DNA of 21,991 nt from Bacteroidales bacterium (GTDB lineage: Bacteria > Bacteroidota > Bacteroidia > Bacteroidales > F082), in the NCBI GenBank assembly GCA_017508895.1, contig JAFWRA010000032.1, forward strand, positions 1 through 21,991. The letters are read 5' to 3'. The notes under the pieces are model-generated. The model was not told the DNA's origin. It did not search any database and saw only the letters and a program-made list of their open reading frames with translations. A program made the translations under genes and the position numbers. Below are positions 1 through 7,545 of this stretch, one piece after another; the stretch's first letter is position 1; the number at the start of each line of letters is the position of its first letter.

Positions 1-622
1 ACCACCAGCCGAAGGTCGACACGATGAAGTCGTACAAACCGCCAATCAAGCCGCTGACAACCAGCAATAAAGAGTCCTTACCTTTCTTCTGTCCGCTCAC
101 TAAGACCTGTGTGGTGGCTGTGGCTTCGGGGAAGGGGAACTTGCCGTGTTGCTCCTTGACGAAGTATTTGCGGAAGGGGATGAGGAACAGGATGCCCAAG
201 ATGCCGCCCAGCAAGGAGGCGATGAACACCTGCCAGAAGTTGATTTCGATTTGGTAGCCCTTGCCTTGCAGGATGTAGAGCGCGGGCAGAGTGAAGATGG
301 CACCTGCCACCACGCCGCCAGAGCAGCCACCGATGCTTTGGATAATGACGTTTTGCGACAAGGCGTCGTTTTTGCGGGCCAATCCCGTGAGTCCGATGGC
401 GATGATGGCAATCGGGATGGCGGCCTCAAACACCTGTCCGACCTTCAGGCCGAGGTAGGCGGCGGCAGCCGAAAACAGGATGGTCATCAGCAGGCCGATG
501 CACACCGACCATACCGTAACTTCCTGGTACTTCTTGTTTTTCGAGAGTATGGGTTCATACTCTTCGCCCGGTTTCAGTTCGCGTTGCGCGTTCTCGGGCA
601 GTTTGAATTGATCGTTTTCCAT
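1..622 (-). CDS. OPT-family oligopeptide transporter, N-terminal part
   Basis: The gene runs off the left edge, so only about the first 207 codons are present. It begins MENDQFKLPENAQ, a soluble leader of about 40 residues. Hydrophobic segments follow, including VCIGLLMTILFSAAAAYLGL and AAIPIAIIAIGLTG. The glycine-rich stretch IIQSIGGCSGGVVAGAIFTLPAL and the segment FPFPEATATTQVL after a charged loop are typical of the OPT (oligopeptide transporter) family in Bacteroidota. The family consists of inner-membrane, proton-coupled importers of peptides or metal chelates; the substrate cannot be told from this fragment. The ATG at 622 is the first methionine in the open frame and fits the family N-terminus. 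It is transcribed away from the membrane-protein/XRE pair. No convincing promoter was seen between 623 and 703. Confidence 0.85.
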   Translation of the reverse strand, partial: MENDQFKLPENAQRELKPGEEYEPILSKNKKYQEVTVWSVCIGLLMTILFSAAAAYLGLKVGQVFEAAIPIAIIAIGLTGLARKNDALSQNVIIQSIGGCSGGVVAGAIFTLPALYILQGKGYQIEINFWQVFIASLLGGILGILFLIPFRKYFVKEQHGKFPFPEATATTQVLVSGQKKGKDSLLLVVSGLIGGLYDFIVSTFGWW

Positions 623-703
623 ATAGTGAATGTTTGAAATATCAACGGAAATGAATTGCAATATTAAGGAAAAAAATGATTGCTTGGCATCGCGCGATAT
701 TAT

Positions 704-796
704 TTCACGCAGAATTAGCTGAATTATATGAAGCGCAAAGCGACGCATTGTTTACGTCCGGCAGGTTCAGCGGATTCTGCGATTTCTGCGTGAGAA
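704..796 (-). repeat. Dispersed ~95-bp palindromic repeat, copy A
   Basis: Its reverse complement aligns along its length with copy C (21676-21770): both start TTCTCACGCAGAAATCGCAGAA, share the internal motif CCGGAC and the stretch TCGCTTTGCGCTTCA, and end ATTCTGCGTG. The two ends are imperfect inverted repeats of each other, so the element can fold into one long stem. This copy sits between the divergent transporter and membrane-protein genes. It encodes no protein that I can recognise. Confidence 0.8.
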
Positions 797-816
797 TTAT
801 TTTTTTGCGAGAAAAT

Positions 817-832
817 GACAAATTAATTTGTC
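817..832. promoter_or_regulatory. Perfect 16-bp palindrome, likely operator
   Basis: GACAAATT is followed directly by its reverse complement AATTTGTC. The palindrome covers the predicted -33 TTTG element (827-830) of the promoter for the membrane-protein/XRE pair. This is where a dimeric XRE-family repressor would block RNA polymerase. Autoregulation by the regulator encoded at 1341 is inferred from this position and not shown. Confidence 0.6.
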
Positions 833-858
833 TAATTGGAAAGTTTGCTTTACTTTTG
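827..858 (+). promoter_or_regulatory. Bacteroidota-type promoter for the membrane protein/XRE operon
   Basis: TTTG at 827-830, a 20-nt spacer, and TACTTTTG at 851-858 match the Bacteroidota primary sigma consensus (TTTG, 19-21 nt, TAnnTTTG). Transcription would start near 865, giving a leader of about 24 nt before the ATG at 889. A perfect 9-bp inverted repeat (GAAAGTTTG at 839-847, CAAACTTTC at 865-873) flanks the -7 box and could be a second binding site or an early hairpin. Confidence 0.65.
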
Positions 859-888
859 AAGCGTCAAACTTTCAAAAATCTATATGTT

Positions 889-1344
889 ATGAAAAAAAAC
901 TATTTGTTTCCCCATCAGTTCAGGATGATTGGATGGGTGTTGGCCATCATTGCGGTGGTAGGGTATCTTTGTCTTCCGGAATTTCATTTCAAGATGCCTT
1001 CGTTGTATTTTGATACCTTTTTTGACGATGAAAACGAAAGTGGCTTCTTTCGTATGGCTCGAACGAACACGCTTTCTCTCGCCATGCCTTTACTGATCAT
1101 TGGATTGTTGTTCATCGGTTTTTCGAAAGAGAAGGTCGAGGACGAGTTCGTGCATTATCTTCGAGCCCAAAGCCTGATTTGGTCGACGTACGTCACATCG
1201 GCACTCTTTATTATTGCCACCATAATTATTTATGGCATAGCTTACCTCTATGTTCCTTATTTGGTATTCTATGTCTTCTTCATCTTGTTCATCATCAAGT
1301 TTCGAATTGAGTTGCGACGTTTCAACAAAGGAGGCGCGCAATGA
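889..1344 (+). CDS. Small four-helix integral membrane protein of unknown function
   Basis: The 151-residue product starts MKKNYLFPHQFRMIGW. Four hydrophobic segments are visible at about residues 12-30, 59-80, 100-122 and 123-141, separated by short loops. An acidic loop (FFDDENESGF) lies between the first two, and the C-terminus is basic (FRIELRRFNKGGAQ). I recognise no named domain. The ATG at 889 is preferred because it lies about 24 nt after the predicted transcription start; an upstream extension of the open frame would run through repeat copy A and the promoter. The stop codon overlaps the ATG of the downstream XRE regulator (ATGA), so the two genes are translationally coupled. Pairs of a small membrane protein and an XRE regulator are common in Bacteroidota and Firmicutes, but the role of this one is unknown. 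Confidence 0.8.
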   Translation: MKKNYLFPHQFRMIGWVLAIIAVVGYLCLPEFHFKMPSLYFDTFFDDENESGFFRMARTNTLSLAMPLLIIGLLFIGFSKEKVEDEFVHYLRAQSLIWSTYVTSALFIIATIIIYGIAYLYVPYLVFYVFFILFIIKFRIELRRFNKGGAQ

Positions 1345-1541
1345 AGAACCGCTTGAAAGTGGCGCGAGCCGAAAAGGACATCACACAAGAGGATTTGGCC
1401 AAACTAATTGGTGTGAGCCGACAGTCGATAAACGCCATTGAATCAGGACGCTATGTGCCTTCCACGGTCTTAGCATTGAAGATGGCTCAGGTATTCGGGA
1501 AATCGGTGGAGGAGATTTTCTTCTTGGAGGATGAAGATTGA
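1341..1541 (+). CDS. XRE-family HTH transcriptional regulator (short form)
   Basis: This 66-residue protein is essentially one Cro/C1-type helix-turn-helix domain. TQEDLAKLIGVSRQSINAIE (about residues 15-34) is the canonical HTH, and it is followed by SGRYVPSTVLALKMAQVFGKSVEEIF. It has no sensor domain and ends in an acidic tail (LEDED). It belongs to the compact subgroup usually encoded beside a small membrane protein, here the gene whose stop it overlaps by 4 bp. It probably binds the palindrome at 817-832 and represses its own operon. The start is fixed by the overlap and by the family N-terminus (MKNRLKVARAEKDITQ). Repeat copy B follows the stop by a few bases and may help end transcription. 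Confidence 0.92.
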   Translation: MKNRLKVARAEKDITQEDLAKLIGVSRQSINAIESGRYVPSTVLALKMAQVFGKSVEEIFFLEDED

Positions 1542-1546
1542 TTTTT

Positions 1547-1643
1547 TTCTCACGCAGAATCCGCAGAACTATGTGAAGCCTGCCGGACCATTACTTTGCG
1601 TCGCATAGCGATTCCTATAGTTCTGCGATTTCTGCGTGCGGAA
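1547..1643 (+). repeat. Dispersed ~95-bp palindromic repeat, copy B
   Basis: It begins TTCTCACGCAGAATCCGCAG and ends TTCTGCGATTTCTGCGTG. The outer 20-odd bases of each side pair almost perfectly (CGCAGAACTAT against ATAGTTCTGCG). The internal CTGCCGGAC matches the other copies. It fills the gap between the convergent XRE and protease genes, where such a stem could stop transcription from both sides. Confidence 0.8.
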
Positions 1644-1649
1644 TTTATC

Positions 1650-4259
1650 TTATCTAACAATAAAGAATTTCTTTATGAAACAACTTTCTTCATTCTGAAT
1701 CCTAACGAAATACATTCCCTCAGCCAACCCTGTCACATCAATTTGTTGTGATTCATCGGTAATGTGGCCTGAAAGCAGCATTTGGCCTGTCATGTTGGTG
1801 ATGATGTATTCCGCTGGTAGAGACGCGATTAATCGCGTCTCTACAAACAATACGTTATTTGTGGGATTAGGATAAACCTTGATTTCCATCGCGTTATTTT
1901 CATCAACGACCATCACATCCTTGTCCAAACATTCCGACCACGAAATGTTGTTTCCGCCGTCAGTGCTGATGCCGTATTTGTATTGTCCAATGGGCAGGGC
2001 ATCCCAACCGTAATCCACATAATGGGCATCGGCGATGTTTGAAGCAATCAGCTCCGCATTGCTCCCATCGCAGTTGGCGCGGTAGATGCTGTAAGTGTTA
2101 CCTACGGTGATGTCGTCGATATAGAAGGCGTTATCGTATTCGCCTTCAGCGAGTTGGTTGGCGTATTTCCATTCCAGAATGTGGTTGCCAGGACCAACGG
2201 CCACGGTGTAGCGTGTCCACGGCACTTCGTCTTTCAAGGTCTCGCCGTATTGCACGTTGTCGATGAAGAATCCACAGCCATTAAGCGGGAAGCAACTGAC
2301 GCGGGCATAATAGCTTACCACGCACGAGGTGGGCAGGTTGACTGCCAGCGAAATCTTGCTGTTGGAGAACATGCCCGTGTTGGTCGACTTGGCGCAATAG
2401 GTGCCAGTGTTGGGTTGTGTGGTGGCGATGACCCAAGGACTGGTCGCATCGTTGATCCACATATTTTGGTAGAAGTCGCCTGACTCGAAGCCGTCGTAAA
2501 TGCCCGCAGGCATGTTCCACGACAAGGAGACACGCATGTTGTTGATGACTTCAGCCTCAATCTCGACAGCCTTTGTCAAGGTGACGTAATTGGAGGGGAG
2601 CGAGGTCATGTCGTTTTCGAGATGGGCGATTATATAATAGGTGTAAGAACCTGCATAGCTGATGTGGTCGGTATAGGTGGTTTCAGTCAGACTGTTGGCG
2701 ATGCGCATGCCGTCGCGATAGACGTCATAGGAGATGCCTTCGGGTGCGGCGGTCCAGTTGAGGACGACCTGCTCGCCGTCGAAGTCAGCAGTGAGGTTGG
2801 TCGGGCCGTGGTGGAACAAGGCATTCATGGCAGCCAAGGCATCGATGCGACCCGAACCTACGCGGTTGTTTTTCATGGTATTACCGACCCGTACAGAGGT
2901 GAGCTCGATGATGGAATCCAATTCTGCAGGACTCAGTGCTGGGTTGGCCTCAAGCAGCATGGCCAACACGCCAGCCACGCAGGGCGTAGCCATCGAGGTA
3001 CCGTCCAATTCAGTGTACCCGTTGGCGGTCTGGTAGTTCAATGAGGTGATGTTGGCACCAGGAGCCGAGATGTCGGGGCGGATCAAGCCGGGCTTGTTGA
3101 CATCTCCATTTTCGTATGGGTAGTCGTTGTAGTTACCGACATTGGCACCCGCAGCCCAAGTCGTGGGGCCGACGGATGCAAAGCCGCAGCGCTCGTCGTT
3201 GGAGTCGGTGGCACCCACGCTGATGACGGAGGTCAGGCCGCCTTCGATGAGGTTCCTCTGGTCGGGATGGAGCCAAGCCGGAGGGCAGTTGCCAGGTGCA
3301 CTGATGTTGAAGGGAACGGGGAAGGTGTATTGCGTTTGGCCTTCATTACCGCAAGCCACGGCAGCCGCCACGCCCGCCTCGAGGCAGGTGGCGAAAACGT
3401 CGCGATAGTAGTAGCAGGGACCAGCGCCTACATCGCTGAGCGAGAGACTAAGGAGATGGGCACCGTGTTCCAAGGCAAACTCAACACCTTGGATGAGGTG
3501 TGTGGCTTCACCTTGACCGTCTTCCCCCAAAACCTTGATGGACATGATTTTGGCGCCTGGGGCAATGCCCGTTTGGGTGCCTGCCGTACCTTGTCCCGCC
3601 AAGATGCCAGCGGTATGGGTGCCGTGACCATCGTCGTCCATGGGGTCGTTGTCTTGATAGAAGATGTCATAGCCGTGGTGCGGGAACTCGCTGCCGCCGT
3701 CCCACATGCTGTTGGCAATGTCGATATGGTTGTAGTTGACACCTGTGTCGATGTGGCCGATGATGACGCCGTTGCCCGTATAGCCCGTACCATTGTAGTT
3801 CCAAACTGCTGGAGCGTTGACTTTGTCGACATGCCAAGCGTTGTCCCTTGTGTTGATGGGGCGAGCCATCTCGTTGTCAGGGATCATCTGACGCATCTCG
3901 TCAGGGATAATCATGGCAACATCCTTGCGCTGAGCGAGTTGTGCGATGACTTCGGCACTGGCCGAGCAGCTGAAGCCGTTGAATGACCAGAAGGTTTTCA
4001 GGTCGCTGACCATATTGTTGGCTTTGTAACCTTCAAGAAAATCAAGCACTTGGGTTTGCGAGGCTTGACAAAACGTCTTTCGTTCAGCGATGACAAAGTC
4101 GCGGCGTTGCTCCTTGGTCATCAAGGCGGTCTTTTGCGACAGGTTGTTGTCGTCGTAGCGTTCCGCCATCATCACGATGACATGTTGAAAGTTGTTGGAT
4201 TGGCCAAACAATGCACTGAAGCAGAGGGCCAAGAGAAGGGTAAAAATGGGCTTCTTCAT
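1650..4259 (-). CDS. Secreted subtilisin-like (S8) serine protease with T9SS sorting domain
   Basis: The 869-residue preproprotein has a signal peptide (MKKPIFTLLLALCFSALFG) and an I9-like propeptide at about 20-125. The S8 catalytic domain spans about 150-475, with Asp171 (HIDTGV), His212 (GHGTH), oxyanion Asn305 (ACGNEG) and Ser422 (DGTSMATP), so the triad is intact. Fibronectin III-like segments follow (about 485-590), then a cleaved-adhesin/jelly-roll-like domain (about 588-720, YDGFESGDF to YIDDITVG). The T9SS type A sorting domain is about 793-869 (KVYPNPTNN, GMYFVRI, KKFFIVR). It should be exported by Sec, passed through T9SS and attached to the surface or released. The ATG at 4259 overlaps the DUF2851 stop by 4 bp and directly precedes the signal peptide; the longer open frame upstream lies inside DUF2851. 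It is the last gene of a three-gene operon. A 28-bp palindrome lies within the sorting-domain codons. Confidence 0.95.
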   Translation of the reverse strand: MKKPIFTLLLALCFSALFGQSNNFQHVIVMMAERYDDNNLSQKTALMTKEQRRDFVIAERKTFCQASQTQVLDFLEGYKANNMVSDLKTFWSFNGFSCSASAEVIAQLAQRKDVAMIIPDEMRQMIPDNEMARPINTRDNAWHVDKVNAPAVWNYNGTGYTGNGVIIGHIDTGVNYNHIDIANSMWDGGSEFPHHGYDIFYQDNDPMDDDGHGTHTAGILAGQGTAGTQTGIAPGAKIMSIKVLGEDGQGEATHLIQGVEFALEHGAHLLSLSLSDVGAGPCYYYRDVFATCLEAGVAAAVACGNEGQTQYTFPVPFNISAPGNCPPAWLHPDQRNLIEGGLTSVISVGATDSNDERCGFASVGPTTWAAGANVGNYNDYPYENGDVNKPGLIRPDISAPGANITSLNYQTANGYTELDGTSMATPCVAGVLAMLLEANPALSPAELDSIIELTSVRVGNTMKNNRVGSGRIDALAAMNALFHHGPTNLTADFDGEQVVLNWTAAPEGISYDVYRDGMRIANSLTETTYTDHISYAGSYTYYIIAHLENDMTSLPSNYVTLTKAVEIEAEVINNMRVSLSWNMPAGIYDGFESGDFYQNMWINDATSPWVIATTQPNTGTYCAKSTNTGMFSNSKISLAVNLPTSCVVSYYARVSCFPLNGCGFFIDNVQYGETLKDEVPWTRYTVAVGPGNHILEWKYANQLAEGEYDNAFYIDDITVGNTYSIYRANCDGSNAELIASNIADAHYVDYGWDALPIGQYKYGISTDGGNNISWSECLDKDVMVVDENNAMEIKVYPNPTNNVLFVETRLIASLPAEYIITNMTGQMLLSGHITDESQQIDVTGLAEGMYFVRIQNEESCFIKKFFIVR
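1817..1844. repeat. Perfect 28-bp palindrome inside the protease sorting domain
   Basis: GTAGAGACGCGATT is followed immediately by its exact reverse complement. In the protease frame it encodes VETRLIASL within the T9SS sorting domain, between the PNPTNNVLF motif and the YIITNMTGQ strand. From memory, closely similar GTAGAGACGCGAT palindromes occur as dispersed repeats in several bacterial groups, so this is probably a REP-like insertion tolerated in frame. Only one copy is present in the window. Confidence 0.7.
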
Positions 4260-5524
4260 GATATTGAATTGGTTTTGTGTAACAATACATTTCCGATACG
4301 GCATTCCAGACACCGTTTGCGCTTGCAAAAATAGGAATAAAGGTGCAACAAAGCCTGTGTCTGCATGGCATTTTCCGCCTTTACCCCACATTGGGCATAA
4401 TGTCGAATAACAGCATTGTCCTCAACCTCAGTATCTTCCAAGAACTGAATGGCTGTCTCACACACCGATTCGTCTTTGTGGAGTTTGCCGTAGCAAAACA
4501 GTAATGGAGCTACTGCGTTGATGATCAATACATCGGCTGTGGTTTCACCTAGATGTTTCGGTTTCGATTCGGTTGAAACACCAAACCGCCAATGCGTTTC
4601 CCAGTATTCCGAAGCCTCGACGTCAAATAAGGCTTTAACCTCGGCAGCGTTTTTCGCAGCTTTTATTTTAGAAAACAGGCAACCGTTTTTGTGGATGAGC
4701 TGCGCCATCTGCGCCAATCGGATGGTCGGAAAGTTGGAAGGTCGCATTCGCATGAACTTCCATCTTTCGGCCGGCATGGTCAACAGATTGAATTTGGTGC
4801 GCATTACGATGAACTCGCGCTTGAGCAGTAGTGGATATTCCTCCATGAAATTGTCTTCGAGGAATCCCGCGCAGCCCATCAGCATGGCTTCCACTTGAAG
4901 CGGGTTGTCGGCGTGCTTCAGCAAAGTCTTGAAAGGCAAGATGTTGGCCAAATATTCAAAAGCCTCATTGTTAACTTTCAAGCCGAAATAACGCATCAAT
5001 AGTTTGTAAAGGACATCCTCCCAATCAAATTGATTGGCTTCCAGTATCTTGGTGACGGTCTCCGACTTGCTCTCCAAACGTTCCACAGCCATTCTGTCGA
5101 GCCACGAGAGTCGGGTAAAGACGGGCACTTGGCTGATGCTTTTCTCGCATGGAATCCAGCTCTTTGACGAGATAAGTTTTTGATATTGTGCAAAAAGGCT
5201 TTCGTCGAAATGCCCTTTCAATTCTATTGTGGGTATGCCGTTGACTTGGGTGTCGTTTTCGTAGACCACATGCAAGATGACATTTTTGTAGGCTTTATCG
5301 GACTGGTGGCCATGGCGATTCCAGTCGCTGCTTTTCACGTGGATTTCCACATGACCAGCCCACAATTTGTCACCGATTTGGATTTTCGCCTCCAAGAAGT
5401 CGGGGCCCGAGTCGGTGTTGCGGTAGCCTGTCGCCACCATTTCCATCGCTTCGCCTTCCGTGGTCTTCAAATCCTTGTCGGTCAGTCGGTTCTCCCAAAT
5501 ATAGTATAGGAATTCTTCTCTCAT
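4256..5524 (-). CDS. DUF2851 family protein
   Basis: The 422-residue protein matches the DUF2851 family, which is widespread in Bacteroidota and has no established function. Visible signatures are the N-terminal MREEFLYYIWENRL, the block TGYRNTDSGPDFLEAKIQIG followed by WAGHVEIHVKSSDWNRHGH, and the C-terminal cysteine cluster FCKRKRCLECRIGN. The block with conserved Asp, Glu, Lys and His residues recalls a nuclease-like active site, but that is only an impression. There is no signal peptide or membrane segment, so it is probably cytoplasmic. It overlaps both neighbours by 4 bp (ATGA), between the nucleotidase upstream and the protease downstream. Its partners give no obvious clue to its role. 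Confidence 0.9.
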   Translation of the reverse strand: MREEFLYYIWENRLTDKDLKTTEGEAMEMVATGYRNTDSGPDFLEAKIQIGDKLWAGHVEIHVKSSDWNRHGHQSDKAYKNVILHVVYENDTQVNGIPTIELKGHFDESLFAQYQKLISSKSWIPCEKSISQVPVFTRLSWLDRMAVERLESKSETVTKILEANQFDWEDVLYKLLMRYFGLKVNNEAFEYLANILPFKTLLKHADNPLQVEAMLMGCAGFLEDNFMEEYPLLLKREFIVMRTKFNLLTMPAERWKFMRMRPSNFPTIRLAQMAQLIHKNGCLFSKIKAAKNAAEVKALFDVEASEYWETHWRFGVSTESKPKHLGETTADVLIINAVAPLLFCYGKLHKDESVCETAIQFLEDTEVEDNAVIRHYAQCGVKAENAMQTQALLHLYSYFCKRKRCLECRIGNVLLHKTNSIS

Positions 5525-7086
5525 TTAATCTTCCAGCAGTTTAAAGGTTCAGTGTCAAGCACACCTTTCTTTGAAGCCCAATCGATAAATAAGGAACGTA
5601 GGTCGCGGTCACTTTGCCACACCACATGGTTCTTGATGTCTTCCTGTGCCCAGCCGACACCGTTGATCAAGTGGTTGCCACCTCCCATCGAGCGATAGGA
5701 GTTCATCACCACATTGTAGGTCTTTTCCATATCGAAAGGTGTGCCGTCGGCCATGCTGATGATGTGGATGCGTTCGCCCATGGGGTTTTTGTCGGTCACT
5801 TCGTAGATAATGCCCGCGCCCGAATCAAAGTTATAGATGGGGCTCTTCATCTCGTAGGCGTATTCAAGGAAAGCTTTTACTTCCTTTCCCGTTAAGGCCA
5901 TGACAGCCAGCGCGTTTTCGAAGGGATACCAGGTGAAGAAGTCTTGCACGGTGAGTTTTCCCGCTTTGATGGTCTTGCCGCCACTTAAAGGAGCTGCCAT
6001 GGAGATGTCGGCGTGTATGCCTTCGGCTTCGACGGTCTCGAATTGGCAGCGATGGATTTCGTCAACCCAAAGGCAAGAGCCTTTGAAGGCATCGTCGGAG
6101 CTGATGTCGACGGGCAACTCAGCCACTTCGCGTTGTTTGTATGCTTCGGCACGGTCAAGATAAGGTTGTAGCATGGCAACGAATTGCTCGTCTTTTTGCT
6201 CTTGGTCGGTCTGCATGAGGCTGATCCTGATGTTGGGTTTCTGTCCTTTTCGCAGCGTCACTTCGGCAATGCTGAGTCCCATTCCTCTATTGCCCGAGTT
6301 GAGCACATATACAGGGTCTCCGTTGATGTTGGTCAGTTTCTCGGCACGGGCACGGTGGTCGTGGCCGTAGAAGATGATGTCGAAGCCGGGCACGTTCAAG
6401 GCCACCCATTTCGATGCGTTCTCGCGACCAAGCGGATGGTCTTCGGGAAGATTCTGAACTTGAGGCTCGTAGCCAGAGTGGAAGAGCCCCACCATCAGGT
6501 CGGGATGCTCTTTCTCTTGGATGATTTTCACCCATTTTTCGGCAGCGGATTCCAATTGTTCGAATCGCAACCCAGGACGAAGGCGGTCGGGTACCCAGGT
6601 AACGACATAAGGTGTAGTTAGGCCGAGCACGGCGATTTTGAATCCGTCTCGGTTCAATATAATATAAGGAGTGAAATAAGGCTCGCCAGTCGTTTCGTCA
6701 ATGACGTTGGCGGCCAAAACGGGCATTTTGACTTCGGAATACACGCGGTCGAATATCTTGCGTCCCGCCTCAATGTCATGGTTTCCAACACTTACGGCAT
6801 CATAAGGGAAATAGTTAAGCACTTGCGAAACAAGATTCGGATGTTCAGCATCTTGGTTGGAACAGTACTGAAACACAGTGCCTTGCAGGTTGTCGCCATT
6901 GTCCAATAGGATGAGCCGGTCACCTAATTCGGATTTCATCTGTTTGATGATGAGAGCATCATTGGCAAATTCGTCATAACGACCGTGAGTATCAGTGGTT
7001 TCCAACAAAGTCAATGTGGTTTCCTTTTGCGAGCAGGATGCGAACAACGCGGTCAAAACAATCATAATAGTGAGTTTTGTTTTCAT
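5521..7086 (-). CDS. Lipoprotein 5'-nucleotidase / 2',3'-cyclic phosphodiesterase family metallophosphatase
   Basis: The 521-residue protein has a lipoprotein signal peptide (MKTKLTIMIVLTALFASC, lipid on Cys18), so it is anchored in the periplasm or at the outer membrane. The metallophosphatase domain (about 25-285) carries all the dimetal ligands: Asp32 and His34 (TTDTHGR), Asp62/65 (LDNGDN), Asn102-His103 (GNHDIE), His203 (LFHSG) and His242/His244 (GHDH). The C-terminal substrate domain (about 325-520) has YPFENAL at 387-393 and NSYRSMGGGNH near 462-472. The SYRSMGGG form resembles CpdB-type enzymes more than UshA, so 2',3'-cyclic phosphodiesterase/3'-nucleotidase activity is possible. The likely role is scavenging phosphate and nucleosides from extracellular nucleotides. 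It is the first gene of the operon with DUF2851 and the protease. A weak -7 match lies on the minus strand at 7111-7118 (TACTTTTA), without a clear -33 element. Confidence 0.92.
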   Translation of the reverse strand: MKTKLTIMIVLTALFASCSQKETTLTLLETTDTHGRYDEFANDALIIKQMKSELGDRLILLDNGDNLQGTVFQYCSNQDAEHPNLVSQVLNYFPYDAVSVGNHDIEAGRKIFDRVYSEVKMPVLAANVIDETTGEPYFTPYIILNRDGFKIAVLGLTTPYVVTWVPDRLRPGLRFEQLESAAEKWVKIIQEKEHPDLMVGLFHSGYEPQVQNLPEDHPLGRENASKWVALNVPGFDIIFYGHDHRARAEKLTNINGDPVYVLNSGNRGMGLSIAEVTLRKGQKPNIRISLMQTDQEQKDEQFVAMLQPYLDRAEAYKQREVAELPVDISSDDAFKGSCLWVDEIHRCQFETVEAEGIHADISMAAPLSGGKTIKAGKLTVQDFFTWYPFENALAVMALTGKEVKAFLEYAYEMKSPIYNFDSGAGIIYEVTDKNPMGERIHIISMADGTPFDMEKTYNVVMNSYRSMGGGNHLINGVGWAQEDIKNHVVWQSDRDLRSLFIDWASKKGVLDTEPLNCWKIK

Positions 7087-7192
7087 ATGAATGAGGGTGT
7101 TTTAATGCGATAAAAGTAGGACATTTTCAGCTATGTCCGACACGATGAGGAAATTTTTTTCGTGAAAAAGGGCGTAGTAACGTAGAATTGCG

Positions 7193-7200
7193 TATTTTTG
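7193..7200 (+). promoter_or_regulatory. -7 element of the promoter for the coiled-coil/zapA genes
   Basis: TATTTTTG matches TAnnTTTG exactly and lies 27 nt before the ATG at 7228, so transcription would start near 7207. No clear TTTG is seen 19-21 nt upstream, which makes this a partial match. Confidence 0.45.
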
Positions 7201-7227
7201 TGGCACAATTCCAAGCCCGATTGCAAC

Positions 7228-7521
7228 ATGACCGACTTGAGCATCATAGTATCCGAAATCGAATTGAAATTGAGGAAATTGATTGATGAAAAGAATCAGT
7301 TGGCACAGGAAAACAAGCGGCTTGCCGAGGAAAACAAGGCGTTGGACGAGGAAAATCTGGCGTTGCGTCGTTCGGCATCGGAGTTGCAAGATAAAATAAA
7401 TAAAAGTACAATTGTTAACGCACTCGACAACGAGGGAGAATTAGAAGAAGGAAGAAAGCTCATAAAAGAGTTGGTGAGAGAAATTGACAGATGCGTTTCG
7501 ATTTTGAACAGTAAGGAATAA
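7228..7521 (+). CDS. Small coiled-coil protein encoded before ZapA (ZapB-like position)
   Basis: The 97-residue protein is predicted to be almost entirely alpha-helical coiled coil. Heptad-like repeats with many Glu, Lys and Leu residues run from about 8 to 60 (IELKLRKLIDEKNQLAQENK, then LAEENKALDEENLALRR). A second helix near the C-terminus (EEGRKLIKELVREIDRCVSI) follows a short break. It lies 24 bp upstream of zapA on the same strand. Coiled-coil length, size and location suggest a ZapB-like division partner. Coiled coils resemble one another by composition, so homology to E. coli ZapB is not established. The ATG at 7228 is chosen over the upstream in-frame start at 7198, which falls on the -7 box. 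Confidence 0.75.
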   Translation: MTDLSIIVSEIELKLRKLIDEKNQLAQENKRLAEENKALDEENLALRRSASELQDKINKSTIVNALDNEGELEEGRKLIKELVREIDRCVSILNSKE

Positions 7522-7545
7522 CTCAGATACTTGAAAGTCAGCACG

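Noticed and set aside
146..637. 163-codon open frame on the plus strand
   Set aside because: It is the antisense shadow of the OPT transporter, whose minus-strand translation is clearly a membrane transporter.
704..796. CRISPR-like or tRNA-like reading of the palindromic repeats
   Set aside because: Copies are far apart with no regular spacers, and no cloverleaf or anticodon arm can be drawn.
676..888. N-terminal extension of the small membrane protein
   Set aside because: The extension would read through repeat copy A and the promoter; the ATG at 889 fits the predicted transcript start.
3267..3986. 239-codon open frame on the plus strand
   Set aside because: It is antisense to the S8 protease catalytic domain and is explained by codon bias there.
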